DNA from: Marchantia polymorpha subsp. ruderalis
Taxonomy: Eukaryota > Streptophyta > Marchantiopsida > Marchantiales > Marchantiaceae
Direction of reading: 5' to 3'
NCBI GenBank assembly: GCA_037833965.1
Contig: AP031351.1
Span: 15,512,501-15,576,500 of the forward strand
Length of the DNA: 64,000 bases
Part shown: piece by piece, positions 26,216 to 38,200 of the stretch
Position numbering within the stretch: position 1 is the first letter of the stretch
Layout: each line of letters begins with the position of its first letter
Notes under the pieces: model-generated
Database searches by the model: none
What the model saw: the letters and a program-made list of their open reading frames with translations, nothing else
Told to the model about the DNA's origin: nothing
Translations under genes and position numbers: made by a program

Positions 26216-29200
26216 CTAGCGAGGGCCTAATGCGACCAGCTCTGGTGAGAACTCCCTGTTGAACACAGCTCCTTTGGCTGCGTTGTGAAGATAGCTGTCA
26301 GTATCATTGATGGATAAAGATCGCCATCTTGGTGTCCTAGGAGAAGCGGACTTCAACGGAGTAGGAGTCTGCGAGTCCATAGACATTCGACTAGGAGCAG
26401 ATGCTGTACAACAATTTAATGGGCCACGAGAGACATTGTAATTAGTTCTACTTGTGGTCTATCACCTTCCAAAGCAACTACATTGTCAAATTATATCTCA
26501 CTGATAAGAATAATCCTCTCCGGGTATTGCATATGTCAGTTCAGTATCAGCACTCCAGACAGACAGAGTGAACCATGGTCTCAGACTTACGTGATGGTGG
26601 TCGAACGTGTTGTTGCGAGCTCTTAGGTGACGCTCCGCCCGCGGACCTTGAGGCATCAAAGTGTATGAACGGAAGATTTGGTGGTGTAGGTGCCAATTCC
26701 TGAACTGAAAAACTTCTTTTCGGAGTTGATACTCTGTGCACATAATGGTGGTCCTGAAAGACGCAAAGCAAATAAATGATAAGCAGGAAGCCTCAGGGTG
26801 TAGAAGATTGTGTAAGAGAAGTATTCAATTATAAACACGAAGCCAGATGCAAAGTAAAAAAGCGAGTAAGAAGTGTAACTTACAAGCGTACAACCATTTA
26901 GTATAACGTACTGAGCTAATTGCAAATGACGAACCTGAGAACTAAAGTTGCGTCCCCCAGCACTGTTCTTTTCAGATTGTTCGTGAGACGGCGAGGCACT
27001 CTCTTCGTCACTCACTTCCAGAACTTGTGGTATGGTTGGTGGCTTAGACCGCTGCTGATACTGTGCATTCTTCTGTCGAGCAGGCATAGATAAGCTCCGG
27101 GGCATCGATCCAAGTGGAGGAGGAGGCAAAGGTGTGGCTCGCACAGTACTCTGACTGGCGGTTGATTCTGCAGGTCTTGACAAAGGGGCGGAGTGGGCAA
27201 TTAAGTTAGATGACCAGGAGGAAGTTGAGGTACTCCTGGTTTGATTGAGAGGAGGAGGAGGAAGTTTGTGAAGTTCACTAATTCTTGGAGGCGACATCCT
27301 AGGAGGTGATATACAAGGGGAGATTCTTGGAGATCCAAACGTTCGACCGAGAGGAGATCTTCCCAAAGGACCAGACCTGTGCAGATCAGAGGCAGCGTTG
27401 CCCCCGGATTGAGATGACGTGTTGGGGCCCATATTGCCTAAAGATGGTTGGCTAGTCCAAGGCATGCCATTGAAAGTCAAAGGTCCTGACTGACTGTATC
27501 TCTTCAAATCCCGCCGCCTAGAATCCATGGTGTTACTAGTGAATCCCACAGGCGTGGAAGAAAGTGAGGGGGAAACAAAGCTGAAAACTGGAGGGTTCTC
27601 CATGATAGACACTGGAGGTTGTTGCTTTGGTGAAGGAAGTTTCTGATCAGAGGAAGTGTGGGACTTCGCTTGAGCTGATTCCGAAGTAAATCCTGCGGAC
27701 TTTTGACTGTACTTTGACGAAACTCCAGAAGAATCACTTTGCATACCACAAGCTGACAAATCTGGGTCAGATGTGTGGTAATGATTGTCTAAAGATGTCC
27801 TTCCCGACGTAGAGACGCTATGTGATGTATACTCAGAAGAAGTAGCGCTAAATCCAGCTCCATCCATGCCTCTTGTAGGACCAGTAGGGACCTCTGGGGG
27901 TGGCCTGGAGGGAGGAGGGGAAGTATATACTCCACCCTGGTTCGACTCCAAGTCCTCTTCACGCGCTTCGGTTGGGTGAAAAGTGTCATCTTCATCAACT
28001 GGCAGCCCTCGCGGTGTTAAAGGAGCCGATTTACTACTGTGATATCCTGGACTATATTTGGTAGTTCGACCATGCTCCAGTAGTCTGGGAGTGGTGGCAC
28101 CAGAGCCGAAAACACTCTCATCCAGCCTTGGAGTATTAGGGCCGGAGCCAAATGTACTACCATCCCTCAAATTTGGTCCATCTCCACTATTACTTCTTAA
28201 GTGAGAATATTCTCCACTGTGCCTGGATTGTGGATTTTCCCCCATACTTCGATTGGATCGTAAAAGCATAGAATTCCATTCCTTCGTGAGATTTTTTGGC
28301 ACTCCAACACCCTGAAACACGACACCTTTTCATTAAGGTTTGAGGCCCTCGAAGATAGTCTGTATAGCTCTAATTAAGCCACTTCATCACGTAAAGCACC
28401 AATTTCTTCTCACAGTACCGAGTTATGCCATTCAGACATCAGTCAAAGAACACATACAATTTAGTCTAGCTGTTCAAAAGTGACTATAACCATTACTCAC
28501 TAACCTTGGGGGAAAGTACTAGCCTCTACTCACCTCATCTAGAATATTCGGCGATCTCTCTGGCGAATCTATGCGCGAATTCCATCTGCTTGACTGTCCA
28601 ATAAAATAACGAGAAGTAGCAGCGTCTTTCAGATCTCAAAAGCCTTGGCATAATAATCAGCCCAGAGAATATCAGCGTGACTTAGAAAAGATACAAAAGC
28701 TACAATCTCACAAGCTCCTTTCGTTTCCGAGCGTACGATAACCTGACCCATCTGGTCCGGTAGCACAACATTCACAATCATTTTCAGATAAACGCCAAGG
28801 TTTCATCATGCGCAAGAACTTGTATAACGTCATATGAGATGGCAGTATTGTAATGAATTAATCGTTCTAAACCCTAAACCCTACCCTTTATTTTCCAATG
28901 CGAATGCTTCAGGTTTCATCAAGCAAAAGGACTTTCATGATATCAAAAGAAGTAACAGGTGTGTGATCAGTTTATTAATTTGAACTCTAAAACCCTTAAT
29001 CCTACTATTTGTTATCCAATCAAAGTGCTTTCTCAATTTCTCTACTAAAAGACAAGAATCTTCAAGTTCTCTGTTTAAACTTAAACACAACTGAACGTTA
29101 GTCCCAACATTGGCACAAGAGCTAGGAAACATAAGAGTTAGTGACTATTCATCTCTAGTAGTGAATTTGTATTATGAGACGTGTAGGTCACCATATCCTA

Positions 29201-32200
29201 AGCAAGAAGCTAAGACTGAAACAATTACTCTTCTCTTTACATGGGGAGAAAGATGGATTACAAATTGTTGATGCTCAAAGCCAGAAAGAGAGAGCACGGT
29301 CGTTGATCATGAGAAAGAAATATGATATTTTTTACCATTAGCATAGATAATATAGAAAGTACTTTCCTGTATTTTCCTGTCACAGCCTGACGGCCATACA
29401 CCAGCACCACAGCATCGACACATTACATACAAAACAAATACCTGATAAACTGAAGGTTGCGTAGGAAAGACATACATGTTCCAAACTTTGTGAGTCGGAA
29501 GTATCGAGCTCATCTATATACGACACATCATCGTCTTCATTTGTGTCGGACTCAAATTCGTTATCATGCAAGCCACTCCTTGCCAGGCTTATTTCACGAT
29601 CTATATTCCGCTCTCGAGCAACTTGCCTCATATAAGGTTCGACAGCCTGCAAAGCCGAATGTCCCCGACTAAACAAGTGCATCTGCAAGTTACAGTCTGG
29701 TATGAGTGAGCATGTACCATCAAACTAATGGAGATTTCTCTATCCGTTAATTTAACAGACAAAGCTAGGTCAGTATGGTGTACATCTTACATGAAATATT
29801 ACTGTATCTACTTCAAGTAGACTTCTACACTTCTAGATGAACATGACAAAATTCTCTACCTGGGCTGTGTGATGACGAGCTGCTTGAGTGATAAGGCTAC
29901 GAGGTCGGCCTTGTTCCAAGGAGACCAAACGTGCATTGGCGAACATAGCAAGCTTGTCAAATTCGTCTTTCACGACCTGCAGCTGTTGGTCTGCAAATGC
30001 TTCGGCTTTGCCATTCTTTGGCCGTCCTTTCACAATTCGTGTCCTTAGGTTTTCATATAACTGCCTGCATATAGTTGTTGGCAGATATTAGAGTCCTGTC
30101 CTCCAACAATTATAATTTGCTGATAATGTTACAGAAAAACAATAATGTAGTCTACTGCTGAGACAAGTTATATTCTCACCTCTTTTCGTCATGCTGCCGT
30201 TTGGAATCCTGCTGAATGAGAAGAAACAGAACAGGCACACGTTAGACTGCAGTCTCCCACGCACTCAGCATTGGGAGAACAAGTACAATTAAGTAGAGAA
30301 ACTAAGATCTTAAATTGGTAACAGTAAAAAAACGCGTTGAAGGAAAAAACGCGCCAATTTGTGTTTTAAGTCTCTGCCTCCAACTCCACTGTCAAAGGAA
30401 GGATTTTGGTCTTTCGATGCCCTAACAAAAAATTCTCTCAAATTGGCTAATTAAGATTGTTAAAGAGTATATTCCAAATCAAACTCAGTTTATCAGATCA
30501 GTTTGAGCATGCTCTATAACAACGACGCAGAGATCCCTTTTTCCATCATTTGTACTATGGACCAAAGCCTATAAGAATGAAAAAGATAAGGGGGGGAAAA
30601 AATCTAATGCCAGAGGAATGAATGTTCAAGAGAGAGATACTTGCAACTTGGAACTTTTTGATCAAGTTCAAGAAAAGAAGGCAAATTGGAGGATAACTAG
30701 AGTTGATGCAATGATTTCATATTATTGCAACAAATTGCCAAACTGGAGTTCCAAGAAGAGGAGCTAGACCTCCCTGTTGGTGTCCCTTCAACAATCTTGA
30801 GAGTGAAGATGAAGTGACTGATGACAATCCAGAAAAAAAGAACACAAGTAACCCTAGAGTTATATACTAGAATATATAACTCTTCCTTGCATAACATGCT
30901 GCGTAGCTGTCACGGCTATGGTGGGCCAGGCTCAACGCCGCTTGGATTGATGTTGACTGTTTCGACAAGAAAGGTCGTAAGCGATCCACCGGAAGGAACC
31001 TGAACGCGATGTACGACGGTTTCACTTTCAGGTGAAACTCCATTCTTCAAATGAGCTCTGTCAGGAGTGGTTTCCCCAAGCGTGGAGGATCTATGTTGGC
31101 GCTCTTCTCAACCATTTATTGATGTTTACTTCCGACGCTCGTAATATTGTAATAACCATCTGCAAAATTCCAACTTAAAGGATATCCGACTTACCTCCAC
31201 ATTTTGAAGTTCAGAAAGAAGAGTTTCTGTTGGCTCCGTAAATGTTTGCAGGACCTGGGAAGCCTGAAAATGGTCATAACAGCTCAGTTGGTCAAATACA
31301 ACATCAGTGATACTGCATCAACTTCAGACATGCGTGAGTGAGTCCATTCGAAGCGAAACATATGAAATTCTAAAATAGCAGAACTAACTGAAGTCGAAAA
31401 CAATTGTGAAAAAACTTACATATAAGTCAAGAATTTTAGACATCTCAAACTGCACTCTCCCAACTATTTTGAAGACCTTCCCTGCAAAATGCAATGTTCA
31501 TACTCAAAAGGTGCTCTGGATAATGCATCCGATTTCGTTACTTGGCCTTGACTACCACATTGCCTAAACAAGAATAAACAGCTTCCACCACAAATAACAA
31601 ACGCAGTCGGCCAGGTATCATCTATTCTCAGACTAGCAGGTCTGGCTATCACCTTACAGACATAGACTACAAGGAAAGTGAACAGCGTGCGACAAATTGC
31701 TACAAACGGAGCTCACCAGTTTCCCCGTCTTCAATAGAGCCGAAGGTATTGATGAGGTACGTTGCAAGTTGCTGAATGGCTGTTGAAAACTCTGAGATGA
31801 CAACTAGAACTCAATCAAGCTGCCACCAACATAAGCAGGGTGCTAACGCCAACATGACTTCTTTATTAGATCGCAAAGGACATCTCACAATAAGATCACG
31901 GACGCCAAAAAGTAGAGAATGATACGATGTACTGTAAGCACGAACTGGCACCGCTAACTCATCATTGAAGCTAGAGAAAATATGGCGTAATCAAAGCGAC
32001 TTTTAAACTCATGCTCAAGAGCAGCAATACTTCATGGTGCTCACGTCCACGACGACTGCCATGGTTTCATCAAGTCGCGAATATAGTCTTCGATCGATGC
32101 AATAGGGAAAAACGCATTCGTGGTTTCAGAACATTCTCGTAGTTTCCAACAAGGAGATGTGAACACTTACCATGAGCACGGACTGACACCAAATTTGACA

Positions 32201-33064
32201 CTTCAAACAGCCCCTCATATTGTTTCCGCAATTCCCGCAACTCCTGCAGATCAACCGAAAATCAACATTTCCTTGTAAACTGAAATCCAAGTATATCGAG
32301 GAACTCATGGGTACAGTTTGTAAACCTCTTCTAGAATAATAACAACGCCCTAATTATGCAGGTCACAATCCTGCCCTTGGCTGCGGTTGCCCTGAATCGG
32401 ATGCTCGCCGTGCCTGCTTTTCGATGCATAAAACGGAGGACTGGGCATGGCTTTGGCATAGAACACTCTCAAACCACGAACGATAATAATATCCCAACTT
32501 AGAAATCGCCCACTTTGAGCTACGACGGACTACGTGATGCATGCCTTTCGATGTAACCAAGAACTTGCTCGGGCTTGTGCACTCGACTGCGATCTTGAAC
32601 TACGTGGCATGCCGCAGCAGCCCATGGTTGGCTGGCAATTATTTCATACGGATCATCAGCATCGGATGAGTGCCAGTCACAGCCCTCGGTGTCTGAGATT
32701 TAGAAAGAGTAGTTTCCAACATGGCGGTCACGATGTCGTAGACCTTAAGGTGATAACCCAACACAGCATGAAGGCGAAGGATGCAAGTTGGCTGAGAGTG
32801 AAGAGAGCAGTCTCGAGCAGTTTCTTACCCACTCGCAAGCCGTACTGGCCGTCACACGCGTCTATGAATATTCCAGCCTTGCTACGCAGTTACAATATCA
32901 AGAAACAAATTCGAGTGCGCAAATGGAAGTGATATGGGCAATCTTACTTGCATCTCTTTCGGTACGTCGGCGCCATGCTTGGAATCTGGCGAACTTTGAG
33001 ACCCACTGTGTTTCTCCTTGAACTTGTGACTGTTAAAGTGCATCAATTTTTTTATGGACTTCAT
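26216..33064 (-). CDS. BAR-domain protein of the At2g33490 family (annotated 'hydroxyproline-rich glycoprotein-like')
   Basis: Exons from 5' to 3': 33064-32948, 32243-32171, 31791-31717, 31481-31420, 31263-31195, 30208(or 30211)-30180, 30064-29860, 29682-29476, 28311-26935, 26753-26591, 26403-26216. They total 2565 nt, giving 854 aa (855 with the alternative acceptor). Residues 1 to about 279 read as an AH/BAR-type helical region resembling At2g33490: a short basic start (MKSIKKLMHF), an EFSTAIQQL helix, QFEMSKILDLY, FTEPTETLLSEL, and the signature SLITQAARHHTAQ. The rest is Ser/Pro-rich and probably disordered, with conserved family islands ISELHKLPPPP, SAPLSRP and RSLSMP and a C-terminal PRTPRWRSLS. 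No signal peptide is seen, so the 'hydroxyproline-rich glycoprotein' label is probably misleading. By analogy with BAR domains a membrane-curvature role is inferred; the exact function is unknown. Confidence 0.85.
28867..28886 (+). promoter_or_regulatory. Tandem telo-box (AAACCCTA) in an intron
   Basis: Two adjacent copies of the plant telomere-type heptamer (CTAAACC phase) lie in the 1164-nt intron 28312-29475 of the BAR-domain gene. Telo-boxes are known as plant promoter elements and Polycomb/TRB targets. Here the position is intronic, so a role is speculative. Confidence 0.35.
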
Positions 33065-33630
33065 CTTCCTGCTTCCAACTATTCCAACTACCGACTAACG
33101 TTTACCTGTGCAACGCTTCGCTAACGAAACTGTTTACCCCCACTTTTGACAGTCTTCCAATCCGCGCTTAATACCAGGACCTCTATCTCCTTCCACTGAT
33201 CCTGTTCCTGATGCCTGACTGAAAGGAAAGCCCTCTGTTTCCGACAACCAGGATAGAAAACTTTGCCCCCGACGCATACTGCAAAGCTCCAATGCCGCCA
33301 CTTCTGCAGCCTTCGAGCTCCATAGTAACATAGAAATCTAAATGTGAGGTCACCTAAAAGTCACGAAGGATCTCCGCAACGAGAGTAACTTCTTGCTAAC
33401 ATTGAAGAGTACGTATTCCTCCATCAAGAGCCAATCCACGTTATATCTCCGAGCTCCCTAGGTGACATAGCACACGATATTAAGCTCTAAGCGGATAAGA
33501 TTGCACCAATAACCACCGCCTCGAGGCAGATCTCTCGTACATCTCCAGCTGTTGAGTCGTTCATCCTGGTCATATCCTAACCCAAAACTATCCATTCCAC
33601 AACCCATCATTCTTCAAACTAGCCCTCCTC

Positions 33631-33657
33631 TCTCTCTCTCTCCCTCCCTCCCCAACT
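33631..33657 (+). repeat. CT microsatellite upstream of the BAR-domain gene
   Basis: A pyrimidine run of TC repeats followed by CCCT repeats lies 570-590 bp upstream of the BAR-domain ATG, GA-rich in the sense of that gene. It also lies just before a plus-strand ATG at 33701. It may be part of a shared promoter or leader. Confidence 0.4.
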
Positions 33658-33700
33658 CACTCTCCTGAATCACACTCCACTCTGAGCCCTCCTCCTCTAA

Positions 33701-33899
33701 ATGGCAACGCTCGTACAAAATACTCCATTCCTCCTCACATCCAAACCTCTAGAGAATCCAAGAGCGCGATTCCACGACTCAGAATTACACTCCACGGCAC
33801 AATTGAAGCAACTGGAATGGATACCCTCGATCGACCCACCGGCCAAGAGCATGAAGCTCGTCGAGGACCTCCGGCAGCAGCAAGGCACGCTAACGCAAG
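33701..33899 (+). CDS. Possible first exon of an unidentified divergent gene
   Basis: A plus-strand ATG in good plant context (AAATGGCA) opens a reading frame of about 66 codons to a donor-like CAA|GTAGAT. The peptide starts MATLVQNTPF and is followed by a region that could be transit-peptide-like or ordinary cytosolic sequence. The next roughly 500 bp are GC-rich with open frames (to about 34436), but I cannot chain exons confidently and do not recognise the protein. It would form a divergent pair with the BAR-domain gene, whose ATG is 637 bp away. It may be a truncated or non-functional gene. Confidence 0.3.
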
Positions 33900-35210
33900 T
33901 AGATCACATATGGAGCTCTATCGCTCCGTGTCTCTGTTGCTCTGTGTGACAGTTGTAGATGCTCTACGGTCTTCTTGGCCGATGGAACGATCCAGCGAGG
34001 TTGCGAGAGAGATCTCTCAGACGGGGCGAGAGCATCTGTGGTCAAGTCCCCGGTCAAGCCCAGCGGCCCCATCCCCTTTCCAACCCCGCGCCAAGCCTAG
34101 CGCCTCTTCATCTGCTTGGCCGGTCGTCCGGTCTGACCGCGACGGGGCTCACCAAAGCTTCCGTATCTCGTACTCGCCATCCAGTGCAGCCTATAACTGT
34201 TAGCGTTTCTAAATGTTCTCCACTTTTAATCATTTCCCTTCCAAACATCAATGAAGATCCAGGCTCACCTTCCACCATCATTGACATGGCTCGATATTCC
34301 CGGACTTAGAGCTGGAAATCCGCGGAATAATCGACTGATCATGAGCGTTCGGAATATCGGCCAAAGTTCTCACCCAGATTTCCCATTCTCAATTGATCTG
34401 GCTAATACCATCCCAGTAGTGCAGTTCGGACCTTAACGCAAAACGTGGTTTACATTAATTAACGGCCAAGCCTTGTCCGAGAGATCTGAAAAGTGTAACA
34501 TATACGGAGGGAGGAGGAGCGTACGGGGTCACCCTCTCAGAACATACGGATCTGATGACTCAGGTTCTTCCGGTCACCCCAGCTGTCACGTTGGGGCACT
34601 GTTAATAAAAAAAGTCAGATGGTAAAACGTCACATTAGTTGGGATGGAGTTGAGATGGATTTACTGTACCCAAATCCGGTAGCGCCGTACAATTACCCCT
34701 CCCTCTTTGGTGCAAGGTAGAAAACGAAATTCCGTAGAAAGCTTACATCTCGTTAGATTCCTGGAACGTGGAGCGCCGACAACGAGGAGACAGATCATTA
34801 ACAGCCTTGACGCAACTAAATCACTACGTTTACATCTCCTGAATCCAGCCTTACGCCCCCAATTCACCACCATGAACACTGTGTTGACGAACTACAGTAC
34901 ACCAAGCAGCGTTTGTCTTCCCTGCCAGTGCCCGACAAGGAGCAGACCTGAGAGAAGTAGACTTCTTGTCGCTCTCCCAGGGGGACCAAGTATTACAGCA
35001 TAGGATGGAAAGGCCCCATTGCTCTCCGAACAATATATTAAATGCTTCCTTGAAGAACGATTACTTCTTAACAGGCCATGCGGGGATAGAACACCCACCC
35101 TTCACGACATCGAAGTGCGCTGTATACGGATGGTTTAGTTCGCTCGAAGAAATGAAGCGAGCGGATCCCTTCTCGTCACCACTCTTTCTCGTAGTGTATT
35201 CATAAGTTTG
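33900..35210. other. GC-richer flank without a supported gene
   Basis: Short overlapping ORFs occur on both strands, for example plus 34707-35003 and its minus shadow. Base composition is gene-like, but no family is recognisable and no exon chain closes. The sharp fall to AT-rich DNA at about 35.2 kb marks the island edge. Confidence 0.35.
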
Positions 35211-38200
35211 AATACTTGCGATATATTTACAGCTGATTACATGTCTACAATCTATTTACTTTAAGATTATTTTAGCATTCTGTCAGTCTCATCAACCATT
35301 AGGAATGAGCCCCAGAGCTATATTAGTTTTTCACATGAGTATGTGCTGCCCAAAATACCATACCGGTTATTCAAAACCGCATCCTTCAACAAATATACTA
35401 CTCCGCACCATTGGAAGCCAAACCAGTTGTCATCTTGATAACAACGGCTTAAGCACTAAATTATAACATATAGTAGGTCTAAACATAGAGTTTTTGCCAA
35501 ACAATTTGGCGTGACGCTTCAACAGAAATCTCTAGTTGTGTGAATTATATTATTGACGTTAATTATTAGTGAATTATATTAATCCCATAGATGAACGTCT
35601 GAAGTTAGATAAAATCAATATATCGGGGACATGTATGTTTTGCACTCTCACACATATTAAGTACATACCACACACATAATGTAATGCAAAATTTAGCAAT
35701 CTAAACAAGTTTGCTAAGAACCTGCATGCATGCAATAACATTTAATATATGAAAATTGTACATACAATAAATGAATCAAAATAAATGGATTAATAACAAT
35801 CTCAAACTAATTTTTTAATAAATATTTATAATTATAAATACATATTATATATATACATATGTCAAATGATTTCATGAAATTGAAATTTTGAAATATATAT
35901 AAACAAACAAATTATGTACTATCACAATTAGAAATATAAGAATGAAAATTTTCAAAATTTTATACATCTTTATTTTAAAAAAATTATTGATCATCTATCT
36001 TACTCATTGAATATCTTTATATGAGTATAAAGAAAATTCCAAAATTAATCATGTCGATGAAAATTGCACAATAAAAAATTACGTTCATTCAAGTTATGAT
36101 CATATAGCACAAAAAAGCTATAATTATATAAAAAATGAAGAATATAAATTAAACACAAAATTTAAATATAAATATTTAGAAAAATATAAAAAATGTGACA
36201 TAAATTGATGATCATTATTCGCACATTTCTCTAGCTCTTTGAATATTTCTTATTTTACCCAAAAAAATGAAGTTGATAAGATTGTGTTGAATTGAATTTT
36301 TAGGTTTATAATATTTTGTTCTATTCTATATTCTAAAATTCAGATTTATTTTGATGCTAATTGTTACTTTGGAAACTTTCAGAAGATTGTGTTAATTTGC
36401 AATTTTTTCATAAGTATCATAAGTAAAATAAACAGTCACAACTTGTTATCTTTAAAACAATAAATAATCTATTATGTTTTGGATAGGGTTTAATTCTCCT
36501 TGGCTCAAGTTTATAAGAATCCGTGTCAGAATACCTTACTACATTTTTTACATAGTTATTATATAGGTTATCTAAGATATGATTCAAGAAAAATTGTTCT
36601 AAGCTAATTGAGGTCTTGGATTTATTCATGTTAACGTAATCTTTGTTAGTTGAGTCAATCAACATATGGCTGTCAATTTGAGACATCATCCATATTACTT
36701 GGTCATATATATATACATACATACGTACATGACCAAATATTAAACGTAATTTTAGCTCTATGTGACAAAAATTTAAAATATTCTTAGGTATGAGTGTTAT
36801 TTTATCCTAGATATAATCTAATTGGTGAATCCCATATTTTGATGGCCTCCATCTTTTCGTGATGAAACAATATGTATCATATATGATCAAAACATAGCAA
36901 CATCATCATAAGTTATAAATATATTTAGAACTCATGTATTCATCACAAAATGAGCATTATTTGCATTTTTTAGATGGTCAATTTTAATTAAAAAAATGCT
37001 CATGTCTGAGAGAATATTTTTACTTTTATTTTTAAAAATCTTTAAAAGATCTAATTTTTTGATTCAAATGACACTACATAGATAGTAGGTACATCATTTT
37101 TATATAAAAAATTACATTTTATATAATATTATTAACATCAAATTTAATCTAAAAGAAAATAAAATATGGATCTTATGGGATTCAAATGACATGGTTTATA
37201 TTTATACAACTTACCTCCAATACATCAATGTATGCAATTTGAATTTTTGCAATCCAATGCATTTTAATATCTATTTAACTTGTTTATGTATATTTTTGCA
37301 TCAATGATATATCTCAACAGAAGTATGTCAAACATGACACGAAGAATATTTGAAAAATAAATTGTATCCTTATATATCAATATTTTTGATATATAAGGAT
37401 ACAATTCTTCTTCAAAAATTATAAATGTTATTACATGATTCTAAAGATTAAAAATTCCATGTCAAAGGCGGTTTTATATACACATATTGAAGCCTTGGGT
37501 CCATATACTATTCAATATTTAGAAAGTAGTATTGACACATAATTATAGATATGAAAACTTTAAATCATGTCACTATTTTCTTGTAAACAAATTATTATTA
37601 AAATTGCATGTATTTTTAATAGCATGATATCAAACTAGCTAATTACGTAATCATGATGAGAGTAAAAAAAGCAAAGAAAAGAAACTTCTCATACTGTACG
37701 ATACTGTTATTTTCTAAGAGCATAATATATCAAGATTTTTCTTTGATTTTAATATATTGCGCATTATTTTTAAATATAATCATGTGATAACACAATTATC
37801 ATATCTCCTAAAAAAAACAAAATTATATAATTTTGACTAAATTGAAAATTTTCAATAATAAATAAAAACACGCATCTTGATGATAAATAGTAAGATCAAC
37901 AAAATTTGATTCATTGTAAAGATGTTTTTTTTTCAAAAAAATATAAAAAATATTACATCAGATTGTATGAAAAGTTATACTCATAATAATATCAAAATTT
38001 GAATGAATAAATATCTTCTATAAACAAAATTTATATATAATTAATAAAAAAAACTTGAAATCCATGATAAAGTGTGTTCTCATAAATAAAAATGTTATAA
38101 AAAATGAAAAAAATAAAGTGATTATTTATATGATTAATTTTTTTCTAACACTAAATTATTTTACTAAATCTATTGCATTTTTTTAATTGATTGATAACTT

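Noticed and set aside
32534-32932. 132-codon plus ORF
   Set aside because: It lies antisense within intron 1 of the BAR-domain gene and has no known similarity.
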